Below, in pieces: positions 10,813-22,041 of a DNA stretch of 64,000 bases; the stretch's first letter is position 1, and each line of letters starts with the position of its first letter. A program made the position numbers and the translations under genes. This DNA comes from Polynucleobacter antarcticus (GTDB lineage Bacteria; Pseudomonadota; Gammaproteobacteria; Burkholderiales; Burkholderiaceae). The notes beneath the pieces were generated by a model. The model did not search any database, was not told the DNA's origin, and saw only the letters and a program-made list of their open reading frames with translations. The stretch covers positions 2,090,413 to 2,154,412 of the forward strand of contig NZ_CP028941.1 in NCBI RefSeq assembly GCF_013307245.1. The letters are read 5' to 3'.

Positions 10813-12322
10813 GCCACCTCGCTTGCTTGACGCATATGCCAATCACTGGCTTGCTGATATTGATGCGCTACTTGCAATAAACGCGCTTCTGAAAAATAGT
10901 TACCAATTAACTGCATACCAATGGGCAAATTATTTTTATTAAAGCCGCAAGGGGCACTCATGGCTGGTAGCCCAGCTAAGTTAGTAGAAAGGGTGTAAAT
11001 ATCTTCGAGATACATCTGCAGTGGATCTTTTGATTTTTCCCCTAAACGCCAAGCCACATCTGGGGCTACAGGCCCTAAGATCACATCACACTTATCAAAA
11101 GCCGCCTGAAAATCAGCCGCAATAATGCGACGGATTTTTTGTGCCTGTAGATAGTAAGCATCGTAGTAACCATGACATAAGACGTAGGTTCCAATCAAAA
11201 TACGTCGCTTTACCTCTGCTCCAAAACCTTCGGTACGCGACTTCTTATACATATCCGATAGGTCGCTGTATTCTTTTGCCCGATGGCCATAACGTACGCC
11301 ATCAAAACGGCTCAAATTGCTCGATGCCTCCGCAGGTGCCAAAACGTAATACACCGGAATAGACAACTTTGTTTTGGGTAAACTCACCTCCACCAATTGG
11401 GCGCCTAAGTCTTGCATCACTTTTGCTGCGGCATTCACTGCGTTTGCAACATCTTGTGCCAAGCCTTCTGCAAAAAATTCTTTCGGCAATCCGATTCTCA
11501 ATCCCTCGAGTGGTTTTGCAGGGTTTGTATTGCTTGCTTCCCAGTTCTGATTTAAGTAACGGCCATAGTCTTCGCCAGAATCAGCCAAAGAAGTCGAATC
11601 ACGCGGATCATGAGAAGACATGGCAGTGAGTAGCAAAGCGCAATCTTCAGCAGTTTTACCCATTGGGCCCGCTTGATCCAGTGAGGAGGCGTAGGCAATC
11701 ATGCCGTAGCGGGATACGCGCCCATAGCTTGGTTTAATGCCCGTCAAACTACAAAAGGCGGCTGGTTGACGAATGGATCCACCTGTATCGGTACCGGTTG
11801 CTATCGGAGCTAAGCCAGCAGCAACGGCAGCTGCCGATCCCCCTGATGAGCCACCCGCAACATAGGCAGAATTCCAAGGATTGAGAACTGGTCCATAAGC
11901 TGAGTTTTCATTGGAAGAACCCATCGCAAACTCATCCATATTGGTCTTGCCTAGGCAGACCATACCGGCACCACGAGGATTTATTTCGCTAGGTATGCCA
12001 AGGTTTTCTACAACGCTTGCATCAAAGGGGCTCAAGTATCCCTCTAGCATTTTTGAGCCCGCCGTTGACTTCCAGCCACGGGTTACAAAGACATCCTTGT
12101 GAGCAATAGGAACGCCTGTCAATGGGCCTGCTTTACCAGAAGCCAATATATTATCTGCAATAGAAGCTTGCTCTAAACTTAAGTGAGCACTTACATCTAG
12201 ATAGGCATTCCAATGCTTACCAGCTTCAATTCGACCTAAAAAATATTGCGTAAGCTCGGTGCTGGAAACCTCTTTAGCGGCCAAGGCCTTTGCCATAAGT
12301 GCAACAGTAGTATGGTGCCAAC

Positions 12323-12326
<4 letters not shown>
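10809..12326 (-). CDS. gatA: Asp/Glu-tRNA amidotransferase subunit A
   Basis: GatA is the amidase subunit that releases ammonia from glutamine. The amidase-signature triad is visible: Lys77 (AHKD), Ser160/161 in GGSSGGSA, and Ser184 in [10 protein letters not shown]. The protein has 505 residues, full length. The ATG overlaps the gatC stop (ATGA) and the stop overlaps gatB, so the order is gatC-gatA-gatB. Confidence 0.95.
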
Positions 12327-13722
<1,396 letters not shown>

Positions 13723-13746
13723 TCGACACTCATATCGATTAGGGCA

Positions 13747-14670
13747 TTGCAACATAGCGCTCCCCCCCTTTTCAGGCAAGGTGTTCCCGCCTTAGTTAAG
13801 CTGATTGTCTGCCTGTCTATCAGCATCACATTGATGCTGATAGATTTTCGTTTTAAAGCACTGGACCCAATTCGGGATAGCCTTAACTGGATATTGCGTC
13901 CGCTCGAATATGTGATGGTCATGCCACGTAATATGTACGAGGCTACTTCAGACTATTTCACTACCCGTGGAACGCTCGATCGTGAAAATCAAACCATGAA
14001 AATCAGGCAAGCTGAGTTGTCTTTACTTGCCAACCAATCTGAATTTCTAGTGGTTGAAAACCAAAACTTACGTCAATTAATGGATCTGCAAAAACAGCTC
14101 CCATTCAAAACGCTACCTGTTGAAATCTTATTCAACCCCACCAATCCAATGTCACAAAGAATCGTGATCAACCGTGGTAGCACGGATGGCCTGAAGCAAG
14201 GTAACCCTATTGCAAACGACGCTGGTATCTTAGGTCAAGTAGTACGTCTGTATAGCAACTCTGCTGAAGTTTCTCTACTGGAAGATCGTGATTTTGCAGT
14301 TCCAGTTCAGGTTGCCCGCAATGGCTTAAGAGCTTCTGTATTTGGGGCTGGGCGTGGTAACCCTTTAGAGCTCCGTTATCTTCCTGTAGCGAGTGACCTT
14401 GAAGTTGGTGACATCCTGATTACCTCTGGTATTGATGGTGTGTACCCGCCAGGGTTTGCAGTCGCCGTGATCAGCCGCATTGAACGCAATGCAGATAAAA
14501 ACTCATCGAATGTATTTTGTGAGCCGGTCACACCGGTCAACCGCTATCGCCAAGCATTAGCGCTACTTTATGATCCACAGTGGGATGCTAAAGCCTCCAC
14601 TGGCTACCCTGCGGCACCACTTACCAATACTCCTGGTAGACGTCAAACGCGCACTCGAGGCATGCAATGA
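13747..14670 (+). CDS. mreC: Rod shape-determining protein MreC
   Basis: MreC is an inner-membrane periplasmic scaffold linking MreB to the elongation synthases. It has one N-terminal membrane segment (about residues 17-34), a coiled coil (about 70-105) and a beta-rich domain containing GNPLELRYLPV. The start is TTG 13747, supported by AGGG 4-6 nt upstream and by an N-terminus like other beta-proteobacterial MreC. The gene has 307 codons and overlaps mreD by 4 nt. Confidence 0.93.
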   Translation: MQHSAPPLFRQGVPALVKLIVCLSISITLMLIDFRFKALDPIRDSLNWILRPLEYVMVMPRNMYEATSDYFTTRGTLDRENQTMKIRQAELSLLANQSEFLVVENQNLRQLMDLQKQLPFKTLPVEILFNPTNPMSQRIVINRGSTDGLKQGNPIANDAGILGQVVRLYSNSAEVSLLEDRDFAVPVQVARNGLRASVFGAGRGNPLELRYLPVASDLEVGDILITSGIDGVYPPGFAVAVISRIERNADKNSSNVFCEPVTPVNRYRQALALLYDPQWDAKASTGYPAAPLTNTPGRRQTRTRGMQ

Positions 14671-15191
14671 TTGACTTTCAGAGTGGATACATTCTTCGGC
14701 CAGTCAATCCAGCCTTTGTTTATTTCAGTCTGTTTTGTGCGCTTCTATTAAATCTTTTACCGATTGGTAATTACAGCTGGGTACCAGACTGGCTCATCAT
14801 TTGCATTGTGTTTTGGAATATTCACCAGCACAAATATGTGGGTGTCATTACAGCCTTCATTCTTGGCTTATTGATGGATGTACATAATGCCGATCTGCTA
14901 GGAATACATGCCTTTAGCTATTCACTGGTCGCCTATCTTGCGATTTCTTGGCACAGGCGCATTGTTGCCTTAGCCATTTTGACGCAAGCCTTGCACCTGA
15001 TCCCTATCTTTCTTTTAGTCTCCTTATTTCCAGTATTGGCACACTGGCTACTTAGTGGTGAGGTGTATTGGTGGGCACTGTCTGGTTCGATACAAGCCCT
15101 ACTAGAAGCAATGTTGTGGCCCTTGGTAACACGCATCTTGCTCTCACCCCAACGTCGTCCCATCGACGTTGACCATAACCGTCCTATTTAA
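14667..15191 (+). CDS. mreD: Rod shape-determining protein MreD
   Basis: This 174-residue integral membrane protein has about five hydrophobic helices and belongs to the MreBCD elongation complex. LLMDVHNADLLGIHAFSYSL resembles the conserved MreD loop. The ATG overlaps the mreC stop (ATGA). Confidence 0.9.
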   Translation: MIDFQSGYILRPVNPAFVYFSLFCALLLNLLPIGNYSWVPDWLIICIVFWNIHQHKYVGVITAFILGLLMDVHNADLLGIHAFSYSLVAYLAISWHRRIVALAILTQALHLIPIFLLVSLFPVLAHWLLSGEVYWWALSGSIQALLEAMLWPLVTRILLSPQRRPIDVDHNRPI

Positions 15192-15199
15192 TCGGCAGC

Positions 15200-17107
15200 A
15201 TGGTTTCTTTTAAAAAACCCAATTTGGATTCCTTTCAAGGGCGCATTCACATTGCGACCCTGTTTGTTACGTTTTGTTTTTTAATATTGGTGACACGCTT
15301 AGTGTGGCTTCAACTCATCAGCCACAATAAATATGCGCTGCAGGCTGAAAATAATCGGATTGCTTTAGTTCCTGCCCCAGCAAATCGTGGCCTTCTCATA
15401 GACCGCAATGGCATTGTGATTGGCCGAAACTATTCCGCACTTACCCTGGACATCAATGCCGAAGAGATTCAAGGCAATGTAGACACCCTCATCGATGAAC
15501 TCTCTCAAATTGTGATGATTTCCCCAAAGGATCGTCGTAATTTCAAGCGTTCGCTGGAAGATTCCCGAAAAATGGGGACATTTCCACTCCGTTCGATGCT
15601 CACTGAGGCAGAAACAGCCCGCTTTATGGCGAATCGCTACCGCTTCCCTGGCGTCGAGATCCGCGCCCGTAACTTTCGCGAATACCCTTATAACGAATTG
15701 GCCTCTCATTTAATTGGCTATATCGGCCGTGTTTCTAAGGCAGATAAAGAACGCATGCAGGCTGAAATAGAAAATGCCAAGGCTGATGATCCAAGCGCTT
15801 TACAAACTTCCTTCTTGCCTGGAATTCAGTATGTAGGAAAAATTGGTATTGAGCAAAGCTATGAAGAGGTGTTACGTGGTACGCCCGGATATGACCAAGT
15901 AGAAATTACTGCAGGCGGGAAACCAGTGCGGACATTGTCGAGCTCACCTTCAGTGCCCGGAAAAAATGTCGTACTGTCTATCGATATTAAATTACAGTAT
16001 TTAGTGGAACAACTCTATGGAAACTTTCGGGGTGCATTTGTTGCCATCGAACCGGCTACTGGTGATATCTTGGCATTTGTCTCTAAACCTAACTTCAATC
16101 CTAATGATTTTGTTGAAGGGATTGATGCTATTACTTGGAAAGAGTTAAATGACTCACCACAAAAGCCGCTGTACAACCGGCCACTTAAAGGAATCTATCC
16201 ACCCGCATCGACCTATAAACCATTTATGGCACTGGCTGCCTTAGAAACTAAAAAGCGTACCGCTACACAATCTATAGCAGACCCTGGTTACTTTGTATTT
16301 GGTAACCACACCTTCCGCGATGATAAAAAAGGTGGGCATGGCATGGTGGATATGGAAAAATCTATTGTCGACTCTTGTGATACTTACTACTATCTTCTCG
16401 CGCGCGATATGGGCGTGAACATGATGCATGACTTCATGAAACCGTTTGGCTTTGGTCAAATTACTGGTATCGATTTACGTGGTGAATCTAAGGGAATATT
16501 ACCCTCCACTGAATGGAAGAAAATAGCCTTCAAGAAACCCGAACAGCAAAAATGGTATGAAGGTGAAACGATTTCATTGGGGATTGGCCAGGGATACAAC
16601 ACCTTTACTATTTTGCAGTTAGCGCATGGTATGGCCAATATGGTGAATAACGGCATTGTCATGAAACCGCATCTAGTTAAGGCGATTGAAGATCCATTTA
16701 CTAAAAATCGTACCCTCACCACACCAAAAGAAAGTTATCGCATTGATCTCAACCCAGAGAATATTGAGGTGATCAAAAAGGCCATGGTGGAGGTCAATAA
16801 CTCCGGTACATCTGCGTCCGTCTTTAGAGGGGCCGGTTATAAGGTTGGTGGAAAAACAGGCACGGCGCAGGTATTCAATTTAAATGCAAAAGAATATAAC
16901 CACGGCTCTACAGCAGAATTTTTACGTGACCATGCTTTGTACATTGCATTCGCACCAGCAGATAAACCTACCATTACAATTGCACTGATTGTAGAAAACG
17001 CTGGGTTTGGTGCGCAATACGCTGCACCGATTGCACGTAAGGCATTGGATTTTTATCTTGAAGGTAAATGGCCTAAGGAGATTCCTGAATGGAAAAGAGC
17101 GCCATAA
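15200..17107 (+). CDS. mrdA: Penicillin-binding protein 2 (elongation transpeptidase)
   Basis: PBP2 is the transpeptidase of the rod elongation complex. It has one N-terminal membrane anchor (about residues 20-40), a dimerisation/pedestal domain, and a transpeptidase domain. The active-site SxxK is in PPASTYKPF (near residue 338), SxD is in SCDTYYY and KTG is in GGKTGTAQ. It has 635 residues, full length. Its 3' end overlaps rodA by 19 nt. Confidence 0.95.
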   Translation: MVSFKKPNLDSFQGRIHIATLFVTFCFLILVTRLVWLQLISHNKYALQAENNRIALVPAPANRGLLIDRNGIVIGRNYSALTLDINAEEIQGNVDTLIDELSQIVMISPKDRRNFKRSLEDSRKMGTFPLRSMLTEAETARFMANRYRFPGVEIRARNFREYPYNELASHLIGYIGRVSKADKERMQAEIENAKADDPSALQTSFLPGIQYVGKIGIEQSYEEVLRGTPGYDQVEITAGGKPVRTLSSSPSVPGKNVVLSIDIKLQYLVEQLYGNFRGAFVAIEPATGDILAFVSKPNFNPNDFVEGIDAITWKELNDSPQKPLYNRPLKGIYPPASTYKPFMALAALETKKRTATQSIADPGYFVFGNHTFRDDKKGGHGMVDMEKSIVDSCDTYYYLLARDMGVNMMHDFMKPFGFGQITGIDLRGESKGILPSTEWKKIAFKKPEQQKWYEGETISLGIGQGYNTFTILQLAHGMANMVNNGIVMKPHLVKAIEDPFTKNRTLTTPKESYRIDLNPENIEVIKKAMVEVNNSGTSASVFRGAGYKVGGKTGTAQVFNLNAKEYNHGSTAEFLRDHALYIAFAPADKPTITIALIVENAGFGAQYAAPIARKALDFYLEGKWPKEIPEWKRAP

Positions 17108-18240
17108 GTAAAACCAAACAATTCTTATTCAGTATTTTCAGTGGCTTTGATCGCCAGCTAGGCCTTATTCTGCTTGCACTTGCAGCGATCGGCTTTTTTA
17201 CTTTTTTATCTGCCAGTCAAAATACCCCTGTTCACTTTCAAGATGAATTACGCAATCTCATGCTGTCTTTCATGGTGATGTGGATTGTTTCTCGCATTCC
17301 ACCGAAGTGGCTAGAAACAGCAGCGGTTTGGATTTACGTAATAGGAATTACATTACTCGTGGCCGTAGCCATATTTGGTTTAATTAAAAAAGGGGCGCGG
17401 CGTTGGATTAATTTGGGGATTGTGATTCAGCCTTCGGAGTTGATGAAAATTGCTACGCCCCTCATGTTGGCTTGGTATTTTCATAAACGTGAAGGCGTTC
17501 AAAAAGCCTGGGATTATGGAGTGGCAGCAATCATTCTTGGCATTCCTGTATTTCTGATTGCGCGTCAGCCAGACTTAGGCACTGCGCTATTAGTATTTGC
17601 GGCTGGCATGTATGTCATTATTCTTGCCGGCTTGCCGTGGAAGTGGATTCTGCCATTTATTGCTATTGGCACTTTTGGAATTATCTTAATTATTATTTTC
17701 GGTAATACAATTTGTGCCAACGATGTGACCTGGCCCTTGATTCATGCATATCAAAAACATCGTGTTTGCACTTTACTGGATCCTAGTAGCGACCCTCTTG
17801 GGAAAGGCTTTCATACGATTCAATCGATGATTGCGATTGGGTCGGGTGGATTTTTTGGTAAAGGCTGGTTTCAGGGGACACAATCACATTTAGAATTTAT
17901 TCCAGAAAAGCATACTGACTTTGTGTTTGCAGTTTTCTCTGAAGAATTTGGCCTGCTAGGAAACTTAATATTATTGGGGCTTTTCTTTGCACTCATTAAA
18001 AGAGGTTTAGCAATATCTGCAAGTGCGCCCAATCTATTCACCCGCCTTCTAGGCGGTTCTGTCACTCTCATTTTCTTTACCTATGCCTTTGTTAATATTG
18101 GCATGGTTAGCGGCCTACTACCGGTTGTGGGGGTTCCCCTCCCATTTATTAGTTATGGCGGCACTGCGCTAGTAACTTTGGGGTTTGGTGCTGGCATCTT
18201 GATGAGCATTCATCGTCATCGGCGCTTAGTGCAAAGCTAA
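17089..18240 (+). CDS. rodA: Peptidoglycan polymerase RodA (SEDS family)
   Basis: RodA is the glycosyltransferase of the elongation complex and partners PBP2. The 383-residue polytopic protein has about 10 membrane segments. SEDS landmarks include RRWINLG (after the third segment), QPDLGTALL and the C-terminal LPFISYGGTAL. It starts inside mrdA, implying coupled translation, and a hairpin terminator follows it. Confidence 0.95.
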   Translation: MEKSAISKTKQFLFSIFSGFDRQLGLILLALAAIGFFTFLSASQNTPVHFQDELRNLMLSFMVMWIVSRIPPKWLETAAVWIYVIGITLLVAVAIFGLIKKGARRWINLGIVIQPSELMKIATPLMLAWYFHKREGVQKAWDYGVAAIILGIPVFLIARQPDLGTALLVFAAGMYVIILAGLPWKWILPFIAIGTFGIILIIIFGNTICANDVTWPLIHAYQKHRVCTLLDPSSDPLGKGFHTIQSMIAIGSGGFFGKGWFQGTQSHLEFIPEKHTDFVFAVFSEEFGLLGNLILLGLFFALIKRGLAISASAPNLFTRLLGGSVTLIFFTYAFVNIGMVSGLLPVVGVPLPFISYGGTALVTLGFGAGILMSIHRHRRLVQS

Positions 18241-18280
18241 AAGAGATAGCTCACTTGCTTGCTGGATGGATGAGCAAACA

Positions 18281-18306
18281 AAAAGCCCGGCTAGCCGGCT
18301 TTTTTG
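18281..18306. terminator. Bidirectional Rho-independent terminator, rodA / HU
   Basis: AAAAGCC-CGG-CTAG-CCGGCTTTTTT forms a GC-rich hairpin flanked by A-tracts and T-tracts. It serves rodA on the plus strand and the convergent HU gene on the minus strand. Confidence 0.85.
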
Positions 18307-18321
18307 TTAACAGAATAAAAA

Positions 18322-18606
18322 TTACTTCTTACGCTTGTTAACTGAATCTTTAAATGCCTTACCAGCAGAAAACTTAACAGTTTTAGCTGCAGCAATTTTG
18401 AGTGGCTCACCAGTTTTTGGATTGCGGCCCATACGCGCTGCGCGCTTACCAGAAGAAAAAGTACCGAAACCGATCAGTTGTACTGAGTCGCCTTTAGTAA
18501 CAGCTTTAATGATTGTCTCAATAGCAGAATTTAATGCAAATTCAGCTTTGGCTTTTGAGATCTCAGCGTCGTCAGCAATCGCTGCGATTAGTTCTGCTTT
18601 GTTCAA
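18322..18606 (-). CDS. hup: HU-family DNA-binding protein
   Basis: This is a nucleoid-associated protein that bends DNA as a dimer. From TTG 18606 it reads [20 protein letters not shown], which is the normal HU N-terminus. AGGAG lies 7-8 nt upstream of that TTG; a longer frame to 18642 has no such support. The DNA-binding arm [12 protein letters not shown] is intact and the length is 94 residues. An A/T-rich region at 18650-18700 probably carries the promoter. Confidence 0.93.
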   Translation of the reverse strand: MNKAELIAAIADDAEISKAKAEFALNSAIETIIKAVTKGDSVQLIGFGTFSSGKRAARMGRNPKTGEPLKIAAAKTVKFSAGKAFKDSVNKRKK

Positions 18607-18718
18607 GTGAAGCTCCTTATATATATTGATGTCGGCGCACATTGCGCTAACATGATTTTAACCACAAAAAATTACAAAAATAAAGTTGCAATACAGCAAT
18701 TTTATCAATTGAAGCCCG

Positions 18719-19084
18719 TTACTCTTCTAAAACGATAATATCTGATACAAAATACTCTGTGTCACCAAAGCATGTGGAAGGTAATCCAATGTGCTGGTCA
18801 TATTTTAATGCTACTTTTTTACCAAGATTAGCATTTATTTTTTGTGCTACGGCATCATCACGCACCGTAAAGAGGAATTTTTCTGACATCGTTCCAGGCA
18901 TTGAAACCATAGCAAGCTCTCCTTCCCAGGTCTTGCATATATATCCTCGGTGAGAGAATTTCTGTACATATCCAGCTCGATCACCACTGCCATAACTCCA
19001 ATTCAACATGATGAAGGTATAGGCTGCCATCCCTACTAAGCCAATCAATACAAGGCTTAAGAGCCATTTTATGAAGCCATTCAT
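18719..19084 (-). CDS. Small membrane-anchored protein of unknown function
   Basis: This 121-residue protein has one N-terminal membrane helix (about residues 6-27), so the rest is probably periplasmic. Conserved-looking blocks are NWSYGSGDRAGYVQKFSH, CKTWEGELAM and an LPSTCFGDTEYFVSDI tail. Proteins of this look occur widely in Burkholderiales and are sometimes mislabelled 6-phosphogluconate dehydrogenase; no dehydrogenase fold is visible. Two cysteines (in YICKTWEGE and PSTCFG) could pair. Function unknown. Confidence 0.7.
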   Translation of the reverse strand: MNGFIKWLLSLVLIGLVGMAAYTFIMLNWSYGSGDRAGYVQKFSHRGYICKTWEGELAMVSMPGTMSEKFLFTVRDDAVAQKINANLGKKVALKYDQHIGLPSTCFGDTEYFVSDIIVLEE

Positions 19085-19199
19085 GCGAATTTTCCTTAAT
19101 AAATTATCATTCAGTATATGGGCATAATTCTACAAAATAGATAGGTATAGGCTCTTCAACCCAACTAAAATGGTTACGTTAACGCCAAACGGTCAATTT

Positions 19200-20102
19200 A
19201 TGCCATTACGCCACCTCATTTTTTTACTCTTTGTTACTTCGGCTATTTACGTCTATTTCAGGGGGAAAGTGCGTTTTGGTGTAGTGCGCTCCCTAACTGA
19301 CTATCAAGTGCTTCTCGCGCCAATTAATAGCCTTCTGTACCTATTTTCTAAAGTAAAGCCAGGGGCGTTTATTCCCGTAAAAGATTTCCCAGATCTGCAA
19401 GTCCTTCAGGACAATTGGGAGCTAATTCGAGACGAAGCGCTTGCCTTAAATGCAGAGGGCTCGATTGCGGCCGCAACCGGCTATAACGATATCGGCTTCA
19501 ACTCTTTCTTTAGAACTGGGTGGAAACGTTTTCATCTCTATTGGTATGGCAAGGAAATGCCTTCAGCCCAAGCAAGCTGCCCGAAAACAGTTGCTCTGCT
19601 TAAATCCATTCCTTCTGTTAAGGCAGCCATGTTTGCCTCATTGCCGCCCGGCGCTACCTTAGTACGCCATCGCGACCCCTATGCCGGTTCATTGCGCTAT
19701 CACATAGGTTTAGTGACCCCCAATGATCCCAAATGCTTCATTGATGTCGATGGTGAGCGCTACCATTGGAAAGACGGTGAGCCTGTGATGTTCGATGAAA
19801 CCTATATTCACTATGCTGCCAACGAAACTGATCATCAGCGCATTGTCTTATTCTGCGATATTGAGCGCCCGGTCTACACCAAGCCTATTGCGCTATTGAA
19901 TCGCTGGTTTGGGCGCTATGTCATGAGCGCCGCCTCTTCTCAAAATGTGGAGGGAGAAAAGGTGGGCCTTGTTAATGTGCTTTTTAAGTACTTCTACCAC
20001 CTTAGAGCACAAGCAAAAAAACTTAAAGCCAGCAATCGTAGTATTTACTATCTTGGCAAGTGGGTGCTTATCTTGGGAATTTTATGGGCCATTTTTTGGT
20101 AA
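19200..20102 (+). CDS. lpxO: Lipid A 2-hydroxylase LpxO-like dioxygenase
   Basis: This is an Fe(II)/2-oxoglutarate-dependent hydroxylase of the aspartyl/asparaginyl beta-hydroxylase fold. It is membrane bound, with an N-terminal helix and a C-terminal helix (KWVLILGILWAIFW). The iron-site segment is RHRDPYAGSLRYHIGL, with the second His in YIHYAANETDHQR. LpxO hydroxylates the secondary acyl chain of lipid A. ATG 19200 gives an N-terminus starting at the helix; an in-frame ATG at 19170 is also possible, and neither has a clear ribosome-binding site. Confidence 0.82.
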   Translation: MPLRHLIFLLFVTSAIYVYFRGKVRFGVVRSLTDYQVLLAPINSLLYLFSKVKPGAFIPVKDFPDLQVLQDNWELIRDEALALNAEGSIAAATGYNDIGFNSFFRTGWKRFHLYWYGKEMPSAQASCPKTVALLKSIPSVKAAMFASLPPGATLVRHRDPYAGSLRYHIGLVTPNDPKCFIDVDGERYHWKDGEPVMFDETYIHYAANETDHQRIVLFCDIERPVYTKPIALLNRWFGRYVMSAASSQNVEGEKVGLVNVLFKYFYHLRAQAKKLKASNRSIYYLGKWVLILGILWAIFW

Positions 20103-20105
20103 GGC

Positions 20106-20402
20106 TTAAGGACTCAAAATCTGAGCAATCTGTTCTGGTGTGATCGAACCCCATACTTCGACCCTTTTATTGCGACTATTTTGACCAGATAAAAACTGAA
20201 TTTGCTTTTGTGGCACCTTCAATTGCTTGGAAAGCCAAGATAAGAGCATTTCGTTGGCCTGGTTTTCGATCGCAGGGGCTTGTAGAGAAATCTTTAACTG
20301 CCCATCATGCAGACCAGCAACTTTAGTTTGCTTGGCTCCAGGCTGACAGTACAGCACCAATGCAATTCCAGTAGGAGTTTGTTTTAACCAGCTAGGCATC
20401 AT
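20106..20402 (-). CDS. DUF167 (YggU) family protein
   Basis: This 98-residue protein has the YggU/DUF167 pattern: VYCQPGAKQT-like (LYCQPGAKQTKVAG) start, LKISLQAPAIENQANEMLL core and FLSGQNSRNKRVEV end. The structure is a small alpha/beta fold of unknown function. It is convergent with lpxO, the two 3' ends being 3 bp apart. Confidence 0.85.
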   Translation of the reverse strand: MMPSWLKQTPTGIALVLYCQPGAKQTKVAGLHDGQLKISLQAPAIENQANEMLLSWLSKQLKVPQKQIQFLSGQNSRNKRVEVWGSITPEQIAQILSP

Positions 20403-20424
20403 TAAAGTAATTTAAACTCAAACC

Positions 20425-21090
20425 ATGATTATGAAGAACTCTCAGGCTTTAGAACAACTTTTTACCAATAATCGTGAGTGGGCTGCTGACATGATTGCAA
20501 AAGATGCTGATTTTTTTAAGCGTCTTGTCTCACAACAGGCCCCAGAGTATCTTTGGATTGGCTGCTCTGATAGCCGCGTTCCTGCAAACGATATTGTCAA
20601 TTTACTGCCGGGGGAGCTCTTTGTTCACCGTAATGTGGCCAATGTCGTTGTACATACTGACCTCAATTGCTTGTCAGTCATTCAATTTGCCATTGATTTA
20701 TTAAAGGTCAAGCATATTCTAGTAGTAGGTCACTACGGATGCTCTGGAGTGCATGCAGCGCTGACTGATAAACGCATTGGACTTGCAGACAACTGGCTGC
20801 GACATGTTAAAGATGTCCATCAAAAACATGGGCGGTACTTAGGTGATGCCATTCCGAGTCCAAAACGCCAAGATCGCCTGTGTGAACTCAATGTGATCGA
20901 ACAAGTGGTCAATGTTTGTGAAACTACCATCGTTCAAGATGCCTGGTCTAGAGGACAAGACCTGACTGTTCATGGTTGGACCTATCGCCTAGAGACTGGA
21001 TTAGTCAATGATTTAGGTATGTCGATTAGCTCTCCTGATGAAATGCATATTCGCTATGCTCAATCTCTGTCTCGCTACGAAGCGCATTAA
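20425..21090 (+). CDS. can: Beta-class carbonic anhydrase
   Basis: This enzyme interconverts CO2 and bicarbonate in the cytoplasm. Zinc ligands and catalytic dyad are visible: Cys47, Asp49 and Arg51 in GCSDSR, and His103 and Cys106 in GHYGCSG. LWIGCSDSRVP and FVHRNVANVV are typical of the E. coli Can branch. It has 221 residues. The start is ATG 20425 or the next ATG at 20431. Confidence 0.93.
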   Translation: MIMKNSQALEQLFTNNREWAADMIAKDADFFKRLVSQQAPEYLWIGCSDSRVPANDIVNLLPGELFVHRNVANVVVHTDLNCLSVIQFAIDLLKVKHILVVGHYGCSGVHAALTDKRIGLADNWLRHVKDVHQKHGRYLGDAIPSPKRQDRLCELNVIEQVVNVCETTIVQDAWSRGQDLTVHGWTYRLETGLVNDLGMSISSPDEMHIRYAQSLSRYEAH

Positions 21091-21098
21091 ACGTTCAT

Positions 21099-21986
21099 TT
21101 GCTTAAAAATTTTTCAAACCACCTTGGAGTCCTTCTCCTTCGATTGCTAGCTGCACTTCCTTATGGGCTTCTGACCAATATTGGCCATGGCTTAGGTAGC
21201 TTAGCCGCGATGATCTCAAGTGAACGTAATGAGGTTGTCAAAACGAATCTACAACGCTGCTTTCCTGATTTAAATTCGCATGATCGAGATCAACTCCGCA
21301 AGCAACATTGGCGACTGCTCGGCCGAAGCTTGGTTGAAAAAAGTATTATTTGGTTCGGCAGCAAGGAGCAGCTAGCCAACATGATTGAAGTGCAATCTGA
21401 AGTAGATTTGAATGATAGACAAGCGCGCATTTTGGTGAACATGCATTTTGTAGGTATCGAGGGTAGTATTATTTTGAGCGCGCTTTCTAAAGAACAGGGT
21501 TGGCCACGTACCTCTGGGTTCTTTCAAAGAATGAAGGATCCTTTCTTTAACAAAAAAATTGTTGAATGGCGCAATCGTTTTGGCGGAAACTCGATTGATC
21601 GCCAAGGAAACACCATTGCACTGATTCGAGAAATCCGCCAGGGGAGCTTCATTATCATTGCCCCAGATATTGATTTAGGACTAAAAGATTCTACTTTTGT
21701 TCCCTTCTTTGGTATTCAAACGAATACGATTACAGCCGTATCTCGACTTGCCAGCATTACTGGGGCACAAGTGTGCATGATGATTACTACCCTTAAAGAA
21801 GATGGCTCAGGCTATATTTGTAAAATTAGCAAGCCCCTCGAACACTTCCCTACAGATAACCCTGAAACAGATACTGCAAGACTCAATCAAATTTTTGAAG
21901 CAGAAGTGCGCTTAAGGCCAGCAGAATATTATTGGGTTCATAAGCGCTTTAAAAATCGTCCGCCCAATGAGGCAGGCTTTTATTAA
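21099..21986 (+). CDS. LpxL/HtrB-type lipid A or lysophospholipid acyltransferase
   Basis: This 295-residue membrane-associated acyltransferase has the family's HX4E signature in HFVGIE (near residues 115-120) and the later FIIIAPDIDLG and VPFFGIQTNTI blocks. Family members add secondary acyl chains to lipid A. The start TTG 21099 lies 8 bp after the carbonic anhydrase gene and has no good ribosome-binding site, so the N-terminus is uncertain. Together with LpxO nearby it suggests local lipid A tailoring. Confidence 0.82.
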   Translation: MLKNFSNHLGVLLLRLLAALPYGLLTNIGHGLGSLAAMISSERNEVVKTNLQRCFPDLNSHDRDQLRKQHWRLLGRSLVEKSIIWFGSKEQLANMIEVQSEVDLNDRQARILVNMHFVGIEGSIILSALSKEQGWPRTSGFFQRMKDPFFNKKIVEWRNRFGGNSIDRQGNTIALIREIRQGSFIIIAPDIDLGLKDSTFVPFFGIQTNTITAVSRLASITGAQVCMMITTLKEDGSGYICKISKPLEHFPTDNPETDTARLNQIFEAEVRLRPAEYYWVHKRFKNRPPNEAGFY

Positions 21987-22041
21987 ATTTTGCATCAACT
22001 AAAGTCCTTCCTCACTGAGACAATTGCCTGATAATCTCCTA